Positions 34,161-45,192 are shown, counted from the first letter of the stretch. The stretch: 64,000 bases of DNA from Platanthera guangdongensis (GCA_039583875.1 CM077158.1:240173447-240237446); one strand, 5' to 3'. Program-made: numbers and translations. The notes: generated from the letters alone by a model not told the origin.

Positions 34161-36002
34161 GCGGCGTCTTCCGCGGGTCTTCTCATGTCGGATGCCATGG
34201 TCCTTGCAGTACTCATCAAACGGACCAATGTACTCTCCCCCGTTGTCAGACCTGATGCATCTCAGCCTCTTCCCAGACTGTCTCTCTACCTCAGCATGGA
34301 ATCTCCTGAAGGTATCGAGGACCTGATCTTTGGTCTTGATAGCATAGACCCAAAGCTTCCTCGAATGATCGTCGATGAAAGTAACAAAATATAAAGCTCC
34401 TCCTCTAGTCTGGACCTTCAGAGGTCCGCAAACATCAGTATGAACTAGCTCCAAAGGCTCTGATCTTCTGGTGGACATGTGGCTCTGGAATGAAATCCTG
34501 TTCTGCTTCCCAGCCATACAATGGTCACACCTCTCCAAATGATCACCAGAAATGTCACTAATGAGCTTTTTCTTCGCCAGGCATCCCAAACCCTTCTTGC
34601 TAATGTGTGCCAGCCTCCTGTGCCATAAGGAATTGGATGCCTCATCCCTGACGGAGTTGGCCTGAGCAGCTTTAGGCCTCCCCTCCATGTAGTACAGTCC
34701 AGAATCTCTATATCCCCTGGTCATCACAAGTGATCCCCTGATCAGCTTCCAGAAGTCTCCTCCAAAGACACTCAGGTGTCCTTCATCTCCAAGTCTGCCA
34801 ACAGATATCAGATTGAAACAGATGTCTGGCACATGTCGTACATCCCTCAGAACTAGTAGGGCTCCAGTGCTTGTCTTCAAATGCATGTCTCCACGCCCAA
34901 GTACCTTAGACGTATCCCCATTGCCCATCCTCAACACCCCACAGTCATGAGTGGTGTAAGTGGCAAATAGCTCCCTGTTGTGGGAGACATGCGCAGAGGC
35001 TCCAGAGTCAACGATCCAGCATCGGTCGTCACACGAGACTGCAGCCGTGACGTCGTCACCAATAATAATGACGTCGTCCTCCTCAGTCGAAATGGTGGTT
35101 GCTGTATGACCCTCATCTTTGCCCTCAGTGGCAATCCCCTTCTTCTGATCGTTCTTCAACGAGTAGCAGAATTTCTTGATGTGGCCCTTCTTATGACAGT
35201 AGTGGCATTCCACGTTCTGATAACGTGACTTCGACTTGCCCCTACTCTGACTCCTGTCCTCCTTCCTTCCTCGGCTCTTACTCCTTCCTCTCCCCCTGGA
35301 CTCAGTAAAGAGAACGTCAGCTCGTGAAGAAGAGCCTGAAGTCCCCTGAGACTTTCGTCTCACCTCCTCATTCAAGATCCCACTCTTTGCGATTTCCATG
35401 GCAACAATCCCCTGGGGGGAAGAATTGATCAGAGAAACTCTGACCATCTCCCAAGAATCTGGAAGTGACTTGAGAAGCCACAATGCATTCACCTCGTCTT
35501 CGAATGTCACCTTCATAGCAGTGAGACGATCAATAATGCCCTGGAACTCGTTGACATGATCCAAAATAGGAGAGCCCTCCCGGTATCTGAACTCTCCAAG
35601 CTTCTTCAACAAATATAACTTGTTGATGCCCGTGCTTTTGGCACACAAGGTCTCGAGAGTCTTCCACAGATCCTTTGCATCATTGATGCTAGCCACATGG
35701 TTGTAGTCGTTAGGCTCCACGAATCGTCTGATAAACCCACACAGCTTCCGATGTTCCACCTTCCATTTTGCTGGATCCGTGTTCTTTGGTATCTCCTCAA
35801 AGATAGGAGCATGCCAACCCTTCATGTATATCAAATCCTCCATCAGTAGATGCCACTGGTGATAATTGGCACCATTCAACTTTACATCTGCTCTGAACCG
35901 GATGTAGACTCCATCCTGCTCTGCCAACTGGCCGGACCGACCACTGATCTTTGAGTCGACTATCTCAAAGTATACAACTGGAGAGAGTAGCCAGCGGGCC
36001 AA
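34155..36002 (-). CDS. copia-3 gag-protease-integrase polyprotein (5' part, 615 codons)
   Basis: The longest copia frame in the window. Gag capsid block (about 40-230) with KLNGANYHQWHLLMEDLI; Arg/Ser-rich region (about 225-260); CCHC zinc knuckle CHYCHKKGHIKKFC starting at residue 266; protease active site IVDSGASAHV with Asp 332; pre-integrase LWHRRLAHISK (about 460); zinc CDHCMAGKQ; integrase core with HTDVCGPL Asp 523 and RSDNGGEY Asp 586. It ends by frameshift near 34,170 before the catalytic Glu. Compared with complete copia pol (about 1,300 residues) it is half length. It has conserved catalytic residues and no internal stop, so decay here is recent. Confidence 0.92.
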   Translation of the reverse strand: MARWLLSPVVYFEIVDSKISGRSGQLAEQDGVYIRFRADVKLNGANYHQWHLLMEDLIYMKGWHAPIFEEIPKNTDPAKWKVEHRKLCGFIRRFVEPNDYNHVASINDAKDLWKTLETLCAKSTGINKLYLLKKLGEFRYREGSPILDHVNEFQGIIDRLTAMKVTFEDEVNALWLLKSLPDSWEMVRVSLINSSPQGIVAMEIAKSGILNEEVRRKSQGTSGSSSRADVLFTESRGRGRSKSRGRKEDRSQSRGKSKSRYQNVECHYCHKKGHIKKFCYSLKNDQKKGIATEGKDEGHTATTISTEEDDVIIIGDDVTAAVSCDDRCWIVDSGASAHVSHNRELFATYTTHDCGVLRMGNGDTSKVLGRGDMHLKTSTGALLVLRDVRHVPDICFNLISVGRLGDEGHLSVFGGDFWKLIRGSLVMTRGYRDSGLYYMEGRPKAAQANSVRDEASNSLWHRRLAHISKKGLGCLAKKKLISDISGDHLERCDHCMAGKQNRISFQSHMSTRRSEPLELVHTDVCGPLKVQTRGGALYFVTFIDDHSRKLWVYAIKTKDQVLDTFRRFHAEVERQSGKRLRCIRSDNGGEYIGPFDEYCKDHGIRHEKTRGRRRS

Positions 36003-36120
36003 TGGTCGTAAACTATCACTCCCAATTGCACACCCGAGATCCCGATCGACTCGTCCTGAAACCCTAATAGGTCAGCCTGGTAACTGCCCTGTCACTGAAA
36101 CGGCTGTCACTGAACCTGGC

Positions 36121-36130
36121 TCTGATACCA
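36121..36130 (-). promoter_or_regulatory. copia-3 primer binding site
   Basis: TGGTATCAGA on the element strand, two bases from the 5' LTR. Confidence 0.92.
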
Positions 36131-36132
36131 CT

Positions 36133-36865
36133 TGTTAGGAAAGAGAACGAGCAATCCCGACTAGGACACCTGTTGCAATTCGAGCAAGCGCAATACAAAA
36201 AGTGCAGAAAGTAATAAAAGCACACAAAGAATTTTTACGTGGAAAACCCAACTTGGGCGAAAAACCACGGGACGATCGGAGTCCAACCCGGAAAGCCTCC
36301 ACTAAAAGTGTGTGATAAACACACGCACGGATTACAGGCTTTCCCTCCACCGATCCACAAAGGATCTCCACCAGCTTCACACTACACAATACAATAAATA
36401 GCAACAGAAAAACTGCAAGTTACCGACAGTGGAGGATGAGACGGATTGCACAAATCCTCTCCAAGATGCCTCTTTGAATCCTTGCTAATATCTGCTCCAG
36501 ATCCAATCCGTGTAGGCGAAGTACTCTTTGTCAACGTCGTACAACGACGTCCGAAAGCTCTCTCAAACTAAGACGATTGCCGCAAAAGCCTCTCTAGATC
36601 TTTCAATGCTTGAGTTTGGAGAGAAGTGGATGCCTTACCTCTCCTCCTTCATCCCTATTTATAGGTCCAAAATCAAGGAGGTAGGTGTGGTAGATGACAT
36701 GTGGATGAAGCTTCCATGAAGCTTCCCTCGGTCAAAAACACATGTCATTTGACATGAAACTTCCTTTGGACAATTTCCTAGAAACTTCCTTTAAGAGCAC
36801 ATGTTGAATTCCAGGTCAAAGATGGCTAATTCTCTTTCATACTTAGGAGAAAAATTATCTTAACA
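36133..36865 (-). repeat. copia-3 5' LTR
   Basis: About 733 bp with termini TGTTAGG and CTTAACA on the plus strand. A TATAAATA on the element strand at 36,656-36,664 is the likely promoter. The outer end was chosen from the matching terminal inverted TGTTA/TAACA. No second LTR is available to confirm it. Confidence 0.8.
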
Positions 36866-37900
36866 CAATGGTGCTAGGCAGGAGGCGTTAGAGAACTGTG
36901 CACGGGAGAAACTCGCATGCATGTTGCGTCCTCATTAGGGACGCGAATGGGCTCTTCAGACTGCGGGTTGAGTTCGGCTAGTGGTCGGATTGTGTGGCTG
37001 AGCTCGATGCTTGGGCGGTTGGAGGAACAAACGGTATACGATAGAGCTTGGAAAGTGCAAGAAGGTCGTGGACATGTATGGTTAGGCTCAAGCAACAAGC
37101 CTCGTGCTTCACACATGGAGCCCGATCCACATAAGTTTATTCATATGGCGGCGATAGATCGCGTGTTGATGAGAATTGCTTTTACAAGAGATTGCAAATG
37201 CACCAAGCTAGTAGTTTCTAACAAGATCACATTGGGTATCATGTTAGTTGCCCATCATTATTCATCTAATATTTTAGTCTGTGTAAAGAATGTTTTGTAT
37301 TGCTTTTCACCTAAGATTAATGTTGTAGTGGATAGAACTTCACTTATATTGTAATGATGCGATTCATAATATCAGAAATATTGTCTGTTTTGATTCATTC
37401 ATCTCATATTACACTGAATCATAAATTATCTTTTTCATAAATGACCTATAAGTATTTCGTAGCGCTTACTCATGCCCACCAGAGCACGATTTACTACGAA
37501 ATTTCAAACAACACTCCATTGCTTTCTTTCAAAAAGAGCATATATATAATATTTGAGGAATCAAATTATTATTTAAGCATAGTAATTTTTCCTGTAATTT
37601 TGCTATGTGATTCGCCTTGTTCCTTTGCCTAGAAGCCTAATTTGAGCTGATTTCATTTAGCCACTCTATCATATAGACACTTGTACAACCCATATTTGTC
37701 AAGGGTAGACCCCTCCAGAGCCAGGTTAGTATGGGTCAAAGTTAGCAAGTCAAGACAAAAGTCAGAGTCAACGTGCAAGAGGGCAGAAGGCCTGAGCGAG
37801 TATGTCGAGCTCCACTCGCATACTCGACAGGTAGGCGACTAGGCCTGTTACTCGTCCAGCCGAGCGAGCTCCCCCCAAGTGGTTGCCTCGTCTCCATGGG
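36866..37900. other. Unassigned region
   Basis: No recognisable gene or TE protein. The plus frame at 36,917-37,354 (145 codons) has no family signature and partly tracks low-complexity sequence. 37,355-37,680 is AT-rich. Confidence 0.5.
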
Positions 37901-37903
37901 TGG

Positions 37904-37970
37904 GGCTATAAATAAGACCCCCCCCCCCCCCCCCCGTGCTCTTTGTATTTGCTTATAAATAGGACCCCAG
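37904..37970 (+). repeat. Duplicated TATAAATA-G-ACCCC motif flanking an 18-base poly-C
   Basis: GCTATAAATAAGACCCC near 37,905 runs into an 18-C homopolymer (37,918-37,935). GCTTATAAATAGGACCCC follows near 37,951. The spacing and TATA boxes suggest a decayed LTR or MITE promoter region, but the boundaries are not visible. Confidence 0.6.
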
Positions 37971-39397
37971 GAGTACGAGAAGAGGGACTTCTTCGAAATC
38001 TCGCAAAAGATCTTCACCACTTTTTTCCTAGACAGCAAGTTGGGCCTTTGAATTTTTTGCTCAGAGAGACAGATCGCGAGTTTGTGACTATCTAGCTTTG
38101 TCGCCACAACTTTGTTATCAGCCAGTCTACCTCGTACCCTGCTCGGCCATTTTTGGTTGTGAAGGGGTTGCTTCTTCTAAACTTCCGGATACGTGGTAGG
38201 ACCTCTCTGCCGCAGCATCTGGCGTCCTTTTTGTTATCTGGACATTTTTCGTGTCTTAGACCGTAAGCCGTCGAGCCTGACCGCTAATCCGGTAACCTTA
38301 GCCTGCCTTGATCCAAATTTTGGGACAAGAGAATTTCCCAGCTTCAACAACACTCCTCTCATTAGGCTCAAGATGTTACATGTCTATCAACTTTTGTTGA
38401 ATTTGATCTCAAAACAAAGATCGTATTGTAGGAAGTCTGGCTTTCACACTATTTATGATTGTCTGACCCACAATGTCAAATGTACTATCAGTTTGGATTC
38501 TTAATAGCACATATTGAGCTAACCACACAAATTTATCCTTTTTCATAGACGAACTAAGGATAATTGCTAAGAGGTTATTTATATTATGTCCGCTTCCAAT
38601 AGAGTCCTAAGAAATGGAATCTTTGAATGGCTCCTTACATCTCTACTAAAGGTATTCATATTACAAAGTCTTTAACTAATATTGGACTACCATGTCCTAA
38701 GCTATCACAACACAATAAAATCATTCATCATGTATAATCATTCATAAAAGAAATAATGTGGCATGCAGATAGCATGAATTTTAAGGTCTATGGTTAGACA
38801 CACACACAAGAGTGACAGTGCACAAGGGGTCCCCCCGTGCCTCACGCGACAGTACCAGACCAAACTTCTTATATGTAGTGAAAAAAATGGGTGTGTACAA
38901 CTTCCAAACTTCATATATAAAAGCATAGATGTTTTTGCATGCAATAATAACATAATTAAGTGGAAATTTTTTCTGCTTAATATAGACCAGGTTTCCATCT
39001 GGGGATTTATTAATTTTATCTGTAGAAATCAAATAGGGAGGTTGAGATTCTATAATTGATCTGTCCCAGGGGTTCTTTTGGGATTTCTAGTTAAACTCCC
39101 CCCCCCCCCAAATCATCAAATTACAGATCTACCCTCAGAACTTTGTGTGATATTGATTTATTCCTAGAATTTTTTCAAAAAAATAGAATGGTCGGCATTA
39201 TCCCTTAAAAGGAATCATTCACATGCATCCGAACAAATCATAGGGCTTAATTAGGTTGTTGAAAATCAACGTGTGAAAAATATTTATATGATGTGTATTT
39301 CTCTTCTGTTAATTCAATCCAGGCGTGAGATATCAGTCAAAGGAGTTAAGCAAACACTTGTAAAAAGTGCATTGGGGAAACCTGAGCTATAAGAGAT
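37971..39397. other. Unassigned AT-rich DNA with a 12-base poly-C
   Basis: No coding support on either strand. A poly-C tract lies at 39,098-39,109. Confidence 0.5.
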
Positions 39398-39590
39398 GGG
39401 GATCCATTTCACGGTCAAGATGCATTTCTGGCTGATCCGTCAGGTTCAAAATCCCATCTTTTTATTGTTTTCTTTTAATCAAAAAAATCTCCACCTTTAG
39501 ATGTATTTTAGCTTTGTCTTGTCCATCAGATCTCCAAATGGATCCCCTCCATTTTCTCAGAAATGGAGAGGCTCTGGATCCATCTATAAG
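39398..39590. mobile_element. 5'-truncated copy of the 42,298 MITE family
   Basis: It aligns by eye with the interior and right end of 42,298-42,513: GGGGATCcATTTCAC-GTCA, TCaGGTTCA, AAAAAAATCTCCA, TTGTCCA, then the right terminal GATCCCCTCCATTTTCTCAG and GGATCC. The left terminal repeat is lost. Confidence 0.65.
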
Positions 39591-39960
39591 TGGGCTCGTT
39601 GATTGGCTCTTTAGGGTTTGGGGTCCATTCATGAAACCTTGATCTACGCCTGGCCAGTGCATGCTTCCTGTAGAGCTTAGTGTGCTAAATTATCTCTCTA
39701 GAATGACACTAGAAGTGGTGTGCATGAACCTATAATGGCCACGAGCATAGGTGAATGAGATCTATATTGATTTCCCTAGATAGACTTAGGTCTTTTATAT
39801 ATTTGAGTATTTTTTTCTCAATTGGGGTTTTGAAAACACGCAAATGATATGTGTTTACCTATTTGGAGTCGTGGATCCCCAAAGCTTCATTTTATGTTTG
39901 ATTCCAACTATTAAGAGAGTGTCACATTGAGGAACGTCGTCCTACCAAATGGGCCCTTAT
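39591..39960. other. Unassigned region
   Basis: Nothing recognised. Confidence 0.4.
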
Positions 39961-40388
39961 GCAAGCTGTCTGACTTGGATCTTCTTCGTCAACAAGAACA
40001 AAGAATGGGAGTTGGAAACTTCATTGTAGATGAGTAATAAAGAATAACCACTAAGTCAATATCAATCACAAAATACGCTTTTAATGACACGAAGACGCTT
40101 TTAATGTGGAATGCTCGAAAAGAGTGAAAACCATGTGACCGGATCTGTTCCGAGCCAAAATCCACTATTTTTTCCTTTGTTAAAAATATTTGAGTTCCTA
40201 GGAGGGTGACAGGGCACCTCTTTTATCCGTTACAAGCTTTGAGGGTAGAGAAATAGAAAAAAAGGCTAAGTTCACTAAGTCTTGAAGTGTGTGTCTGCAA
40301 GCTTGTCTGACTTGGATCTTCTTCGTCAACAAGAACAAATAATGGGAGTTGGAAACTTCATTGTAGATGAATAATAAAGAATAACTTA
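39961..40388. repeat. Direct repeat pair of about 86 bp
   Basis: 39,961-40,046 and 40,302-40,388 share TGTCTGACTTGGATCTTCTT, a run with AACAAGAACAAA and GGGAGTTGGAAACTTCATTG, with only a few differences, separated by about 255 bases of unrelated DNA. A second local repeat (ATAACTCGTAATTTGT with CGAGATCAGAAATGC) occurs at 40,380-40,540. Confidence 0.85.
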
Positions 40389-40589
40389 TAATTTGTCGAG
40401 ATCAGAAATGCCTAAGGAAAGGAAGTTGTGTATAACTCGTAATTTGTGTTATACAAAATTGAGTGTTACTATACTTAGTGATGTAATGGAAACTATGTGT
40501 ATAACTCGTAATTTGTCGAGATCAGAAATGCATAAGGAACAGATCTCGTCGGAAAGATCTTGTAAGGAGAGAGCTCTTCATTCTTCATC

Positions 40590-40695
40590 TTGGCAAAATT
40601 TAGCTCATCAATCTCCTGCTCGGCAAAATTCAGCTTGATAGCGTGCATCTCGGCAGAATTCAGCTCGTCAGCCTTCAACCCGGCAGAATTTAGCT
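40590..40695. repeat. About 30-bp tandem repeat, four units
   Basis: CGGCA(A/G)AATT(C/T)AGCTC recurs four times with a period near 30. On the minus strand it encodes a 10-residue repeat of the ADELNSAEMH type, which looks like a helix but is probably a repeat by-product. Confidence 0.75.
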
Positions 40696-41656
40696 CTATT
40701 TCTAGTTATACAAAAGTATGAGGGCCCAATAATTTTCCCATATAATAAGTTTTTTTAACGGTTCGAGAATAATTTCTTATATATCAGAATCTTAATTTTG
40801 TAATCATAATCTTGAATTTGATGTGCATGTGCTCTTAGAGCTATGAAACAACTTGTCTCTCGTATTGCGAAAATTTTCAAATTTGAATACCTAAGTGTAA
40901 ATTAAAACATTTGAGAGTGCATTTTTTTCTTTTTGCAGAGAAATGATAAAATTTTGTTGAAAAAATTTATCTAAGCAGAAGACTTGCCGAAAAGGGAAGT
41001 TATATGAGATGACTTCATATAATATCTAGTGTCGTGTTTTCTTTTGCTTTTGCATTTGCTAGTTTTTTGACACAATAAAACTTTGCGCCATAGCGTATAT
41101 GTAATCAACATTGTGTTTTCGCAAAATAGTTGATATTTTAATGTAAGAAGACCTCAAAAACCTATACTTAGATAAAAACTTTAATGTGTGTTGGTCATAA
41201 AGATTTTGTGACAAATGATGCTTTTTTGCATTGGTGACTTAAAATACTTCATTGCAATTATAACAAATAAAAATTACCGCCTTCTATGTAGTTCATTAGG
41301 TACGTTCTCCCAATAGGTAATATAGTCTTAGAAGTCTAAACTTTTTTTACAATCGGGTGCCAACTTTAGGTGGTTTTATGGAGGTAATAATCGTCTTCAT
41401 GATAAAGATATAGATTTTGAGAAAGAAAGAGCAATTGGTTTTGCACAAATAACATATCTTCATTAATGTTATCACTTAATGTGTTTACAAAACATTATCC
41501 ATCAATTAGGTGAAGGATTTCACATTGTGATAAAGTTCTTTCAAATTTTGCACAAATAATCACACAATAGAACCTGTTAATTGTAGCATGGTCAATTCAC
41601 CAAAAACAAAAAACTTTAACCATGTTAGGTCAAATTGATTGTTGAAGACATCACAA
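40696..41656. other. Unassigned AT-rich DNA
   Basis: Strongly AT-rich, with no frame of interest on either strand. Confidence 0.5.
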
Positions 41657-42029
41657 GATTGGAGAGAAATCTACTGACTGTCCCAACGGCATGCGCAATA
41701 TCTGGTCGTGTACATATCATCACATACATAAGGCTTCCAACTGCAGATGCAAACGGAACCTTCTGCATAGCCTCGATCTCCTCGGGTGTGCTGGGGCACT
41801 GATCAGCGGTAAGCCTGAAGTGAGCCGCAAGAGGCGTGCTCACCTTCTTCGCCTGATCCATATCAAATCTCTGCAAAACTTTGCTGATGTACCGCTCCTG
41901 TGATAACCAAAGTAATCTGGCTCCTTTGTCTCTGCGAATGTGCATCCCCAAAATAGTCTTCGCAGCACCTAGATCCTTCATCTCAAAAGTAGAACTCAAC
42001 TGCCGCTTCAACTCAGCAATGCGAGCACA
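41657..42029 (-). pseudogene. Captured copia-3 RT fragment
   Basis: A minus-strand frame from RIAELKRQLSSTFEMKDL through GMHIRRDKGARLLWLSQERY and FDMDQAKKVSTPL to the TRPDIAHAVGTVSRFLSN block. 41,807-42,029 differs from 32,640-32,869 by only a handful of bases. Both ends pass abruptly into unrelated AT-rich DNA (right break after GCGAGCAC, left break near 41,657). There are no LTRs or PBS, so it is a captured fragment. Confidence 0.9.
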
Positions 42030-42297
42030 TGCAATTAATAATACATCAATCAACTCTATTCTAAATTCATCAAAGTCATCTTATAGATTCATAACCTCGA
42101 GACTGCAATCATCATTTCGTACTCGGTCCTGGTTCCATCGTAATCGTCTAAACCTACGATCATACAAAATTTAAGTTCAGTTTAATTATTTTGGGCATCG
42201 AACTTGTCTAAGCATTTCAAGGGTTAAAATTCTCAAATTCTAGGCCAGGATTTGGAATATCTAGTCATAAGCATCAATTGTTGACGGTAATGACAAT

Positions 42298-42513
42298 AAA
42301 TCAGGATCCTCTCCATTTCTGACAAAATGGAGGGGATCTATTTCACAGTCATGATAGAATGTTTTTTGATCTGACAGGTTCACCATTTCCCGTCCTTCTA
42401 TATTTTTTAAATAAAAAAATCTCCATCACTAGATATCTTTTGGACTTATCTTGTCCACTAGATGATGAAATCGATCTCCTCCATTTCGTCAGAAATGAAG
42501 AGAATTCGGGTCC
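42298..42513. mobile_element. MITE with ~40-bp terminal inverted repeats, 9-bp target duplication
   Basis: 216 bp. The left end (GGATCCTCTCCATTTCTGAC then AAAATGGAGGGGATC) is the inverse of the right end (CTCCATTTCGTCAGAAATG then AAGAGAATTCGGGTCC). AATGACAAT at 42,289-42,297 recurs at 42,514-42,522. A 9-bp duplication with long TIRs points to a Mutator-like MITE. There is no coding content. Confidence 0.82.
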
Positions 42514-42689
42514 AATGACAATGCCCTTGGAAGACATCATGTCCTTAATTAAATATTATTGAAATTGACGATGCTTCCTTGGTTCGACGATTCTTCCCTA
42601 AGTCAAAATTACGTAACAACAGACTTGCTTTTATCTTCGACGACTGTATCCGCTGCAAGCTTCACCACATGTCTTCATCGCAAGATCGT

Positions 42690-43280
42690 CATTGATTTAC
42701 ATCGCATGTTCCACCATTGATTCATGTTGCATGATTCAACGTTGATTTTCATCGCACGATTCTCCGTTGATTTTCGTCGCACGATTTGATATCATTAATC
42801 ATCCCACGACAATTGTTATTTTGATCACTCGTAGTAATATAATTAATCGACGCACGAATGCCATTATTTCAATCGCGCGCACCAATATTTCTTATCGTCG
42901 CGCGAACGTCATTATTTCGACCGCACGCACCAATATAATGTATCATTGCGCGATCGGCGTAATTTCGATCGCGCGTGCCAATATAATTTATCGCCGCGTG
43001 ATCATTGTTATTTTGATCGCACGCACCAATATAATTTATCTTCGTGCGATTGTCGTTATTTAAATCACGCGCACCAATATAATTTATCGTTGCGCGATCA
43101 TCATTATTTCGATCGAGCGCACAAATGCAATTTATCATCGCGCGGTCGTCGTTATTTCAATTGCGCGCACCAAAATTATTTTATCATCGTGCGATCATCG
43201 TTGTTTTTATCGCGCACACCAATATAATTTATCGTTGCACGTTCGTCGTTATTTCAATCGTGCACACCAATATTATTTTC
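42690..43280. repeat. Minisatellite: ~27-bp units passing into 48-bp units
   Basis: Four units of about 27 bp (TTGATTTTCATCGCACGATTC type) at 42,690-42,785 are followed by about ten 48-bp units with the core CACCAATATAATTTATCGTCGCG and CGATCGCGCG-type ends. Frames on both strands give RTNIIYRRA- or QYNLSSRD-type repeats, a consequence of 48 being a multiple of 3. Confidence 0.93.
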
Positions 43281-43877
43281 CATTAACGGCGAAAAGCTCT
43301 GAATGCAAGAAAACTAAAATCTAAGGTTCAAGACGAGGGAAAGGAACTCAACTAAGTACACACATGCTACCCACTATTCAATCTATACAGTTGATCGTGC
43401 ATGAAACCCACTATTCATTATTCAATTCAAATGAAGATTATAGTTACAAAATTATGATCTCCATGATGTCGGATATCGAAAGTGATGAATAGAAAGTTCT
43501 TGGGTTTCCTATACTGATCCCCCCCCCCCCCCCCCCCCCCCCCCCCGAGGACCGGTTGACTCTCTCCCTTCTCCCCAAAGGTCTTCAAACCGGCTCTCTC
43601 CCTTCTCCCCAAAGGTTTTCAAACCTTACCTAGACCACCCCGATCTAGATGTTCTCCCGAACGATTTCCACGGAATCCTCCCCGGATTCCGACGTCCTCC
43701 CAGGATGATTTCCAAGAACTCCTATCCAGAATCTGATGTCCTCCCCGGAAGATTTGCTCTCTCAAATGTTGTCTACGGACCAGATGTCACTTATATTCAA
43801 GTATCTGGTAGCAGTCTAGTCGATTTGCTTCCTATGCACCTTCCAGTCGACATGAGCAGTCTTCCAGGCGATAACTA
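43281..43877. other. Unassigned, with 28-base poly-C
   Basis: A poly-C run lies at 43,519-43,546, followed by a duplicated GGTCTTCAAACCGG / CTCTCCCTTCTCCCCAAAGG motif (43,559-43,625). No gene is recognised. Confidence 0.5.
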
Positions 43878-43938
43878 CTAAGGAGTGAACACGCAAAAGG
43901 GACTTGCGGGTGCGACCCGGTTAGCGAAGTGAGCTCGC

Positions 43939-44197
43939 TCATACTCCCCCTCCAAGCAATGAGTATAGGGTGAATTGGAGAAGAGTACACGCGCGTGGAG
44001 GGTCAGATCCACCTTCGGGGAGATTTCCATGTCTGGCCACATGCTCGGTCTCACCTCGATGGGCAAGGCATTGACCACCGAGGACGGACTTCTTGCCTCG
44101 ATGAGGGGTGTGAGTAGATCCTTCAAGTGTCCTCCATCGATTTCCTAAATTTCGTGAAGTTTCTCCTAGTAACGAACTGCCTGTGTGAGGCGCGTTC
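43939..44197 (-). pseudogene. 3' part of an unrecognised ORF interrupted by GYP-2
   Basis: If GYP-2 and one target-site copy are removed, the minus-strand frame at 53,705-53,969 continues without a stop into this stretch and ends at a TGA near 43,936 after LYSLLGGGV. The product (Gly/Thr/His-rich, about 170 codons in total) is not recognised. It may be an LTR or gene fragment. Confidence 0.35.
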
Positions 44198-44264
44198 TGT
44201 AACACCCCGAAACTCAAAATAGCGACGGGTGACGTTTTGTGCCAGTTTTGGGTTCTGGCAGGAG

Positions 44265-44900
44265 GCACACGGCCTGAGACACAGGCATGTCTCAGGGCGT
44301 GTCAGGCTTGCGTCGTCGAGTTGGTCGAGAGGTCGACGAATTTTGGCTCGACGATGTGTCGAGACAGGGCACACGGCCTGCGACACGGGCGTGTCGCAGG
44401 GCGTGTCGACCCGTGTCGACACTCAGCCCGCGAAGTCGACACTCTGCGCTCGACGAAGTGTCGATACATGGCACACGGCCTGCGACACGGGCGTGTCGCA
44501 GGGCGTGTCGACCCGTGTCGACACTCGTCCCGGGAGTCGACGAATTTTGCTCGACGATGTGTCGAGACAAGGCACACGGCCTAGGACACGGGCGTGTCCA
44601 AGGTCGAGTCGTGAGGTCGACGAAGTGTCGAGTGTCGAGACCGTGTATATGGCCTGGAGCCCAGGCGTGTTGAGTGGACACGGGTTAGGACACGGGCGTG
44701 TCCAGGAACCCGTGTAGTTCTCGGGTTGTTTTCGGAATAAAAAGAAGGGGGCACACGGCCGACCACACGGCCGTGTCAGTTGGAACACGGGCGTGTCAGG
44801 TCGAACACGGGCGTGTTCGATGCCCGTGTGTTGTTTCAGGCGCGTCGATTTTGACGGCGAATGAGGCACACGGCCCTGGACATGGGCGTGTGCCAGGCCG
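44265..44900 (+). repeat. Dyad array in GYP LTR U3
   Basis: Repeated GACACGGGCGTGTC (an inverted repeat GACACG/CGTGTC) and ACACGGCCGTGT variants, spaced 20-90 bases apart, with TCGACGA(A/T)-rich spacers. The same block occurs at 19,865-20,240, 29,000-29,540 (inverted) and 51,455-52,110. Confidence 0.9.
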
Positions 44901-45192
44901 TGTTCGGTCCAGATTGGACATTTCAGTCCCGAATCAAAGCCGTTCGTTTCTTTAATTGGTGATCCAACGGCTGGGGGTTGTTCCTGATGGGATATACCCG
45001 GGATTGGGCCTTAGAAACCCTCACTTTTACTTGAGTGGTTATCTTTCTAAATCTTAGAGAGAGAGGAGAGCCAAGGAAGGAAGAAGAAGCTAGATCCGGC
45101 CATTGGAGGAGCTTCGGAGCTCCAAATCGCGAGCCGACTCTGGATCCACGTAGGCGAAGAGAGTGCGGTGCTTTTCATCCGCTTACTTTTCC

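Larger units (their letters stand above)
32637..36865 (-). mobile_element. copia-3: 3'-truncated Ty1/copia element
   Basis: Minus-strand element with 5' LTR (36,133-36,865), PBS, a 615-codon gag-protease-integrase frame, the rest of integrase, and RT. It stops in the middle of RT at about 32,637 (after HFRLTA). RNase H, PPT and 3' LTR are missing. The junction at 32,637 is with unrelated AT-rich DNA. Confidence 0.92.

Noticed and set aside
36917..37354. 145-codon plus-strand frame as a gene
   Set aside because: No family signature, no neighbours or splice context that support it, and unremarkable for random open-frame length here.
42767..43227. Frames of about 90 codons with RTNIIYRRA-type repeats
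   Set aside because: Caused by the 48-bp repeat unit.
44229..44870. Many 90-160 codon frames in the GYP LTR, on both strands (also at 51,400-51,970 and 29,100-29,570)
   Set aside because: CpG-rich dyad repeats give long open frames in all six phases. They are LTR U3 sequence.
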